NCBI GenBank assembly: GCA_021825035.1
Contig: JAKAIQ010000087.1
Location: 1 to 8,307, forward strand
Reading direction: 5' to 3'
Length of the DNA stretch: 8,307 nt
DNA from: Deltaproteobacteria bacterium
GTDB taxonomy: Bacteria; Desulfobacterota; GWC2-55-46
This document shows positions 4,781 to 8,307 of this stretch, in pieces (the first letter of the stretch is position 1; every line of letters begins with the position of its first letter). A model generated the notes under the pieces. The model ran no database searches and was not told where the DNA came from. It worked only from the letters and a program-made list of their open reading frames with translations. The translations under genes and the position numbers were made by a program.

Positions 4781-5851
4781 TCAGTTCGACGCCGCCCTTT
4801 CTTTCAGTACCTTGCCAACCTCTTCAATCAGGGCATTGACCGCATCTTCTTCCCTGACCTTCCTGACCGGCTTGCCTTTTACATAAATAAGGCCCACGCC
4901 ATCCCCGCCGGCCAACCCGACGTCAGACCCTATGGCCTCCCCCGGCCCGTTAACGACACAGCCCATTATGGCGATATTAAGCGGTTCCTCTATGTGCGAA
5001 AGACGCTTTTCGACCTCAAGCGCGATCGAGACGCAATCAAGCTTTATCCTGCCGCAGGTCGGGCAGGATACAAGGTTTATTCCCCGTTTCCGCAGTTCCA
5101 GAGACTTGAGAATTTCCCATCCTACCCTCACCTCATCGACGGGGTCGCCGGTAAGCGAAACCCGTAACGTGTCCCCTATGCCTTCCGACAAAAGCACTCC
5201 GAGACCGACGGATGATTTTACCGTGCCCGAAAATAGCGTGCCGGCCTCAGTCACGCCGATATGAAAAGGATAATCAACCTTCTCCGAAAGGAGCCTGTAA
5301 CTCTCTATCGTCATTCGCACGCTTGAAGCCTTGAGCGATACCTTGATATCCCTGAAGTCCATATCCTCAAGTATCATTATATGCCGCATTGCGCTCTCGA
5401 CAAGCGCTTCAGCCCTGGGATGTCCATATCTTGAAAGAATGTCTTTTTCAAGGGAACCGGCATTTACGCCGATTCTTATGGGGACCTTTCTGTCTCTGGC
5501 CTCCTTGACGACAGCCTTTACGCGCTCGTTCGACCCGATGTTGCCCGGGTTAAGCCTCAAGCCGTCAACGCCCATATCGAGCGCCTTTAAAGCGAGTCTC
5601 CAATCAAAATGGATGTCGGCTATAATGGGGATCCCTATCTCCTTTTTGATTGGCTTAAGGGATTCGGCGGCCGCCATGTCAGGGACGGCGACCCTTACGA
5701 TTTCGCATCCGGCTTTTTCAAGGGCCTTGATCTGGGAAACTGTGGCTTCTACGTTGGCCGTATCGGTGTTGGTCATCGACTGGACGCTTATAGGCGCCCC
5801 GCCTCCTACTTTGACGCCGCCTATCCTGAGTTCCCTTGTCTTTCTTCTCAT
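4781..5851 (-). CDS. ispG: 4-hydroxy-3-methylbut-2-en-1-yl diphosphate synthase (GcpE)
   Basis: IspG carries out the second-to-last step of the MEP isoprenoid pathway, turning the cyclic diphosphate MEcPP into HMBPP with electrons from flavodoxin or ferredoxin, in the cytoplasm. At 356 residues it is the standard two-domain bacterial length, without the plant-type insert. The N-terminal TIM-barrel shows VQSMTNTDT (23-31), IPIIADIHFD (74-83) and LRLNPGNIG (98-106). The C-terminal domain carries the [4Fe-4S] ligands: Cys263 and Cys266 in SCPTCGR, Cys298 in GCVVNGPGEA, and Glu305 as the fourth ligand known in this family. All expected ligands are present. The start at 5851 gives the usual MRRKTRELRIGGVKVGG opening; no clear Shine-Dalgarno sequence precedes it. 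It leads a likely operon with the rhodanese gene and is divergent from pabB across a 150-base gap. Confidence 0.96.
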   Translation of the reverse strand: MRRKTRELRIGGVKVGGGAPISVQSMTNTDTANVEATVSQIKALEKAGCEIVRVAVPDMAAAESLKPIKKEIGIPIIADIHFDWRLALKALDMGVDGLRLNPGNIGSNERVKAVVKEARDRKVPIRIGVNAGSLEKDILSRYGHPRAEALVESAMRHIMILEDMDFRDIKVSLKASSVRMTIESYRLLSEKVDYPFHIGVTEAGTLFSGTVKSSVGLGVLLSEGIGDTLRVSLTGDPVDEVRVGWEILKSLELRKRGINLVSCPTCGRIKLDCVSIALEVEKRLSHIEEPLNIAIMGCVVNGPGEAIGSDVGLAGGDGVGLIYVKGKPVRKVREEDAVNALIEEVGKVLKERAASN

Positions 5852-5915
5852 CAGTGTCTGCCAATCGAATGGATTTTTGTGACTTCGTACATGAATCCGT
5901 CAACTTAAAAAATAT

Positions 5916-5921
5916 ACTATA
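5916..5921 (-). promoter_or_regulatory. Possible -10 box for ispG
   Basis: On the minus strand TATAGT lies about 65 bases upstream of the ispG ATG, with TATATT just after it. No convincing -35 box sits at the right distance. A TTGACA on the same strand (5981-5976) has no good -10 partner (TAAGAC at 19 bases). Weak evidence. Confidence 0.2.
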
Positions 5922-5966
5922 CTTCGACGATTTTTTCATCCTGATATTTCGTCTTACGCCTTCCGC

Positions 5967-5993
5967 TTGACCGGGTGTCAAAAAGGTTATAAT
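5967..5993 (+). promoter_or_regulatory. pabB promoter with overlapping palindromic operator candidate
   Basis: A perfect TATAAT (5988-5993) lies 15 bases after TTGACC (5967-5972). RNA would start around 5999-6001, at or just before the pabB ATG at 6002. The -35 box is half of an inverted repeat, TTGAC-cgggt-GTCAA (5967-5981), a plausible site for a dimeric regulator that would block this promoter. The short spacer also suggests control. The -10 box is seen directly; regulation is inference. Confidence 0.5.
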
Positions 5994-6001
5994 CTAAAAG
6001 A

Positions 6002-7387
6002 ATGCTTGTGGAACCCCTATGCGTGGTTTCTCCGGATGAGGCTTTCAAAAAGCTCAGGCATTTGCCGATGCCGTTCATATTCTCCGGCGGAAGGAATAAC
6101 CATCAGAGAAGATATTCTTTTATGAGCGCAGACCCGTTCGCAACGGTCATGGCTGACCGTGGTGGAGTAACTATCGAAGCGCGCGGGGTAAGGCGGTTTA
6201 TTCAAAAAGATCCGTTCGAGGCGTTATCCGAGATTATCGAAGAATTGCAAATCGACGGGCGCTCCTGCGACGGCCCTTTTCCGTTCAATTCAGGGGCTGC
6301 CGGTTATTTTTCCTATGACCTTAAAGACGTCATAGAGCCGGGCAGATTCAAAAAAAAGGCCGATTGGGCCGGCATGCCGCTGTGCGTCGTAGGATTCTAC
6401 GACCCGCTATTCGTATATGATCATCATGAATTCAGGGGCTACATCGTCTCAGGCAGCAATGACGTCGAAAGATGCGAGCTTTTCAGGGACGCCATCGCGG
6501 GAGCGAAGAAGCCGGAAATCCCCGCCGAGTCTACGGCCTTTGAAAAAACCGGTTTATTCTACTCTACGCACACTAAAGACGAATACATCGCCGCCACCGT
6601 CAGGGCTCAGGAGTACATAGCCGCCGGAGATGTGTATCAGATTAACCTTTCCCAGAGACTTTCTATCCCGTTTGGAGGAGATGCGTTCTCGCTCCATTCA
6701 GGCCTTATGCGCTCCTCTCCCGCTCCGTTCAGCTCTTTCATGGACCTCGGTGAATTCCAAATAATATCGAATTCCCCTGAAAGGCTTCTTAAAGTAAGCG
6801 GAGGATATGCCGAAATATCGCCTATCAAAGGCACCAGGCCGAGAGGCGAAACTTCTGAAGACGACAAGCTGCTCGCGGACGGGCTCAAAAAAAGCTCAAA
6901 AGAGAATGCCGAGCATGTAATGATAGTGGATCTCATCAGAAATGACCTCGGAAGGATATCCGTTAAGGGAAGCGTAAACGTAACGGAATTTGGTACGATC
7001 GAGACTTTTCCCAATCTTCATCACATGGTCTCGACAATAAGGAGCAGGCTTAAACCGGGAGTCGGCCCGGTATCGGCCCTGAGAACAGTTTTCCCCGGCG
7101 GCTCGGTTACAGGCGCTCCGAAGATAAGAGCAATGGAAATAATTGATGAGCTCGAGCCTGCGCCGAGGTCGCTTTATACGGGCGGTATAGGCTGGATCGA
7201 CTTTAGCGGCGAGATGGATATATCGATGGCAATAAGAACGGCGTTACTCAAGGACGGAAGCCTGCATCTCAACGTCGGGGGAGGCATTGTCGCTGATTCC
7301 GTCCCGGAGGAGGAATACGATGAGACGATACTCAAAGCCATGAGCTTCTTTAAAGTAATGGGCATCGTCCGGCAAGGACAGACCTGA
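6002..7387 (+). CDS. pabB: Aminodeoxychorismate synthase component I
   Basis: This 461-residue chorismate-binding enzyme aminates chorismate to 4-amino-4-deoxychorismate using ammonia from a PabA glutaminase, the first committed step to p-aminobenzoate and folate. PIKGTRPRG (274-282) places Lys276 where PabB enzymes have their lysine nucleophile; anthranilate synthase (TrpE) has alanine there (PIAGT), so this is PabB-type. Other family motifs are RRYSFMSADP (36-45), GDVYQINLSQ (209-218), ENAEHVMIVDLIRNDLG (301-317), GSVTGAPK (367-374) and VPEEEYDE (434-441). The length matches stand-alone PabB without a fused PabA or PabC domain. The ATG at 6002 is the first possible start because a TAA closes the frame 12 bases before it. 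The promoter leaves almost no leader and there is no Shine-Dalgarno sequence, so translation may be leaderless. It is followed after one base by the class IV PLP gene. No pabA is in the window. Confidence 0.93.
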   Translation: MLVEPLCVVSPDEAFKKLRHLPMPFIFSGGRNNHQRRYSFMSADPFATVMADRGGVTIEARGVRRFIQKDPFEALSEIIEELQIDGRSCDGPFPFNSGAAGYFSYDLKDVIEPGRFKKKADWAGMPLCVVGFYDPLFVYDHHEFRGYIVSGSNDVERCELFRDAIAGAKKPEIPAESTAFEKTGLFYSTHTKDEYIAATVRAQEYIAAGDVYQINLSQRLSIPFGGDAFSLHSGLMRSSPAPFSSFMDLGEFQIISNSPERLLKVSGGYAEISPIKGTRPRGETSEDDKLLADGLKKSSKENAEHVMIVDLIRNDLGRISVKGSVNVTEFGTIETFPNLHHMVSTIRSRLKPGVGPVSALRTVFPGGSVTGAPKIRAMEIIDELEPAPRSLYTGGIGWIDFSGEMDISMAIRTALLKDGSLHLNVGGGIVADSVPEEEYDETILKAMSFFKVMGIVRQGQT

Positions 7388-7388
7388 A

Positions 7389-8294
7389 ATGAAAACTGAA
7401 AAAGTATACTTAAACGGCAAGTTCGTGTCTGTTGAGAAGGCTGCCGTATCGGTCTTCGACAGGGGCCTCAACTATGGTGACGGGATTTTCGAGACCATGA
7501 AGTCGTTAAACGGCAAGGTCTTTTATCTCAAGGACCATCTAATAAGGCTTAAAACAGGCAGTAAGGCTATCGGCATCCCGCCGGCCGCGATAAGGGGCGT
7601 TGAAAAAGACCTTAAGAATGGCATGCTTGAAAATCTCCTCGGAATAAACGGACTTTCAAAGGGGTATGCTTATATAAAAGTCATGGTTACAAGGGGCACT
7701 GATCGCGGCGGCCATCTTCCAGCGAAAAAACCCACGCCGACCGTTATAGCCGTATGCAAAAGTCTCGACGTCCGCGCTGTCTCGAATCATAGTGAAAACG
7801 GCGTGCGCGTGACGCTGGCAAGAGGATACCGGCGCTGCTTGCCAGGCATCAAGACTTTGAACTTTCTTCCAAATATTCTCGGTAAGCGTCTCGCGGAGAA
7901 GCGCAATGCGTTTGAGGCAATATTTGTTGACGGGGATTCCAATCTGACCGAAGGCACCTCGACAAACCTCTTTATGATAGAAAGCGGGGGCATAAAAACC
8001 CCTCCGGCAGGGAAAAATTCATCGGAAGGAGTTCTTCCGGGCATAATGAGAAAAAATGTACTGAAGTTCGCCGGGAAAAAGGGCATTAATGTAGTAGAGG
8101 CTCCAATTCACATAACGGAGATACACAGCTGCGAAGAGGCGTTTCTCACCAACTCCATACTTGGCGTTATCCCCATAATACGATTCGACTCGGAGCCTGT
8201 CGGAAGCGGAAAACCCGGCGACATGACGCGCCTAATTCAAAGAGCCATATGCCGGGAAATTAGAAAATACGAGCAGGCACATTACGTTTTGTGA
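7389..8294 (+). CDS. pabC: Class IV PLP enzyme, probable aminodeoxychorismate lyase
   Basis: The 301-residue product is a fold-type IV PLP enzyme. Lys155 in GIKTLNFLPN is the Schiff-base lysine, with Glu188 and LTEGTSTNLF (186-195) contacting the cofactor. VFDRGLNYGDGIFET (22-36) and EAFLTNSILGVIP (250-262) are the family's other hallmarks. In this family PabC releases pyruvate from aminodeoxychorismate to give p-aminobenzoate, and placement one base after pabB, almost certainly translationally coupled, argues for that role. AAGGA lies 10 bases before the ATG, inside pabB. The K-T-L-N-F-L-P-N neighbourhood looks more like D-amino-acid or branched-chain aminotransferases than like E. coli PabC, and 301 residues is longer than E. 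coli PabC (about 270), with additional sequence around 200-212. So the fold is sure and the pabC assignment is likely but rests on context. Confidence 0.7.
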   Translation: MKTEKVYLNGKFVSVEKAAVSVFDRGLNYGDGIFETMKSLNGKVFYLKDHLIRLKTGSKAIGIPPAAIRGVEKDLKNGMLENLLGINGLSKGYAYIKVMVTRGTDRGGHLPAKKPTPTVIAVCKSLDVRAVSNHSENGVRVTLARGYRRCLPGIKTLNFLPNILGKRLAEKRNAFEAIFVDGDSNLTEGTSTNLFMIESGGIKTPPAGKNSSEGVLPGIMRKNVLKFAGKKGINVVEAPIHITEIHSCEEAFLTNSILGVIPIIRFDSEPVGSGKPGDMTRLIQRAICREIRKYEQAHYVL

Positions 8295-8307
8295 CTTTCT
8301 TGGCAGG

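Noticed and set aside
4932..5908. Several plus-strand ORFs of 99-183 codons
   Set aside because: They are antisense to ispG, which has all its iron-sulfur ligands and family motifs.
6637..7014. Minus-strand 125-codon ORF
   Set aside because: It is a shadow of pabB and covers the PIKGT active-site region on the other strand.
7787..8086. Minus-strand 99-codon ORF
   Set aside because: It is antisense to the class IV PLP enzyme across its catalytic lysine.

Overview
The window looks like an ordinary bacterial chromosome segment. It carries translation, isoprenoid and folate genes, two tRNA genes, and one gene-poor stretch. Lineage can only be guessed. Codon use is AGG/ATA/AAG-rich, GC is about 47-50% in the genes I sampled by hand, and the M1 peptidase belongs to an exported subtype with a GYGMPS motif. 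Together these fit a Nitrospirota- or deltaproteobacteria-like Gram-negative, but nothing here is diagnostic.

Layout, left to right. The minus strand carries the 5' end of thrS (1-291, cut by the window edge). Upstream of it are a leader able to form competing hairpins and a tRNA-Val(GAC) gene (407-481). Positions 482-1840 contain no gene I can name. This stretch does hold two near-consensus sigma70 promoters facing leftward (797-825 and 1150-1177). Each is followed about 115 bases downstream by a hairpin plus T-run, so each could be a small RNA gene. The stretch also holds a GC-rich block (about 60-70% GC over 1201-1380) with an orphan plus-strand ORF, and a minus-strand 64-codon ORF with an excellent ribosome binding site (1503-1697). 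Next, on the plus strand, come an exported M1-type metallopeptidase (1910-4051) and a tRNA-Glu(CTC) gene with its own promoter and a textbook terminator (4163-4331). On the minus strand, ispG (4781-5851) is followed by a small rhodanese-domain gene (4355-4726). Divergent from ispG, on the plus strand, is a tight pair: pabB (6002-7387) and a class IV PLP enzyme, probably pabC (7389-8294).

How the genes work together. PabB makes 4-amino-4-deoxychorismate from chorismate and the PLP enzyme would release pyruvate to give p-aminobenzoate for folate; the glutaminase subunit PabA is not in the window. IspG is the [4Fe-4S] enzyme of the MEP isoprenoid pathway, and the rhodanese partner may handle sulfur, which is only inference. 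thrS and the two tRNA genes are housekeeping translation genes.

I found no phage, transposon, CRISPR array, toxin-antitoxin pair or defence system that I can support. The most unusual part is the 482-1840 stretch, followed by the thrS leader and the apparently leaderless pabB start.
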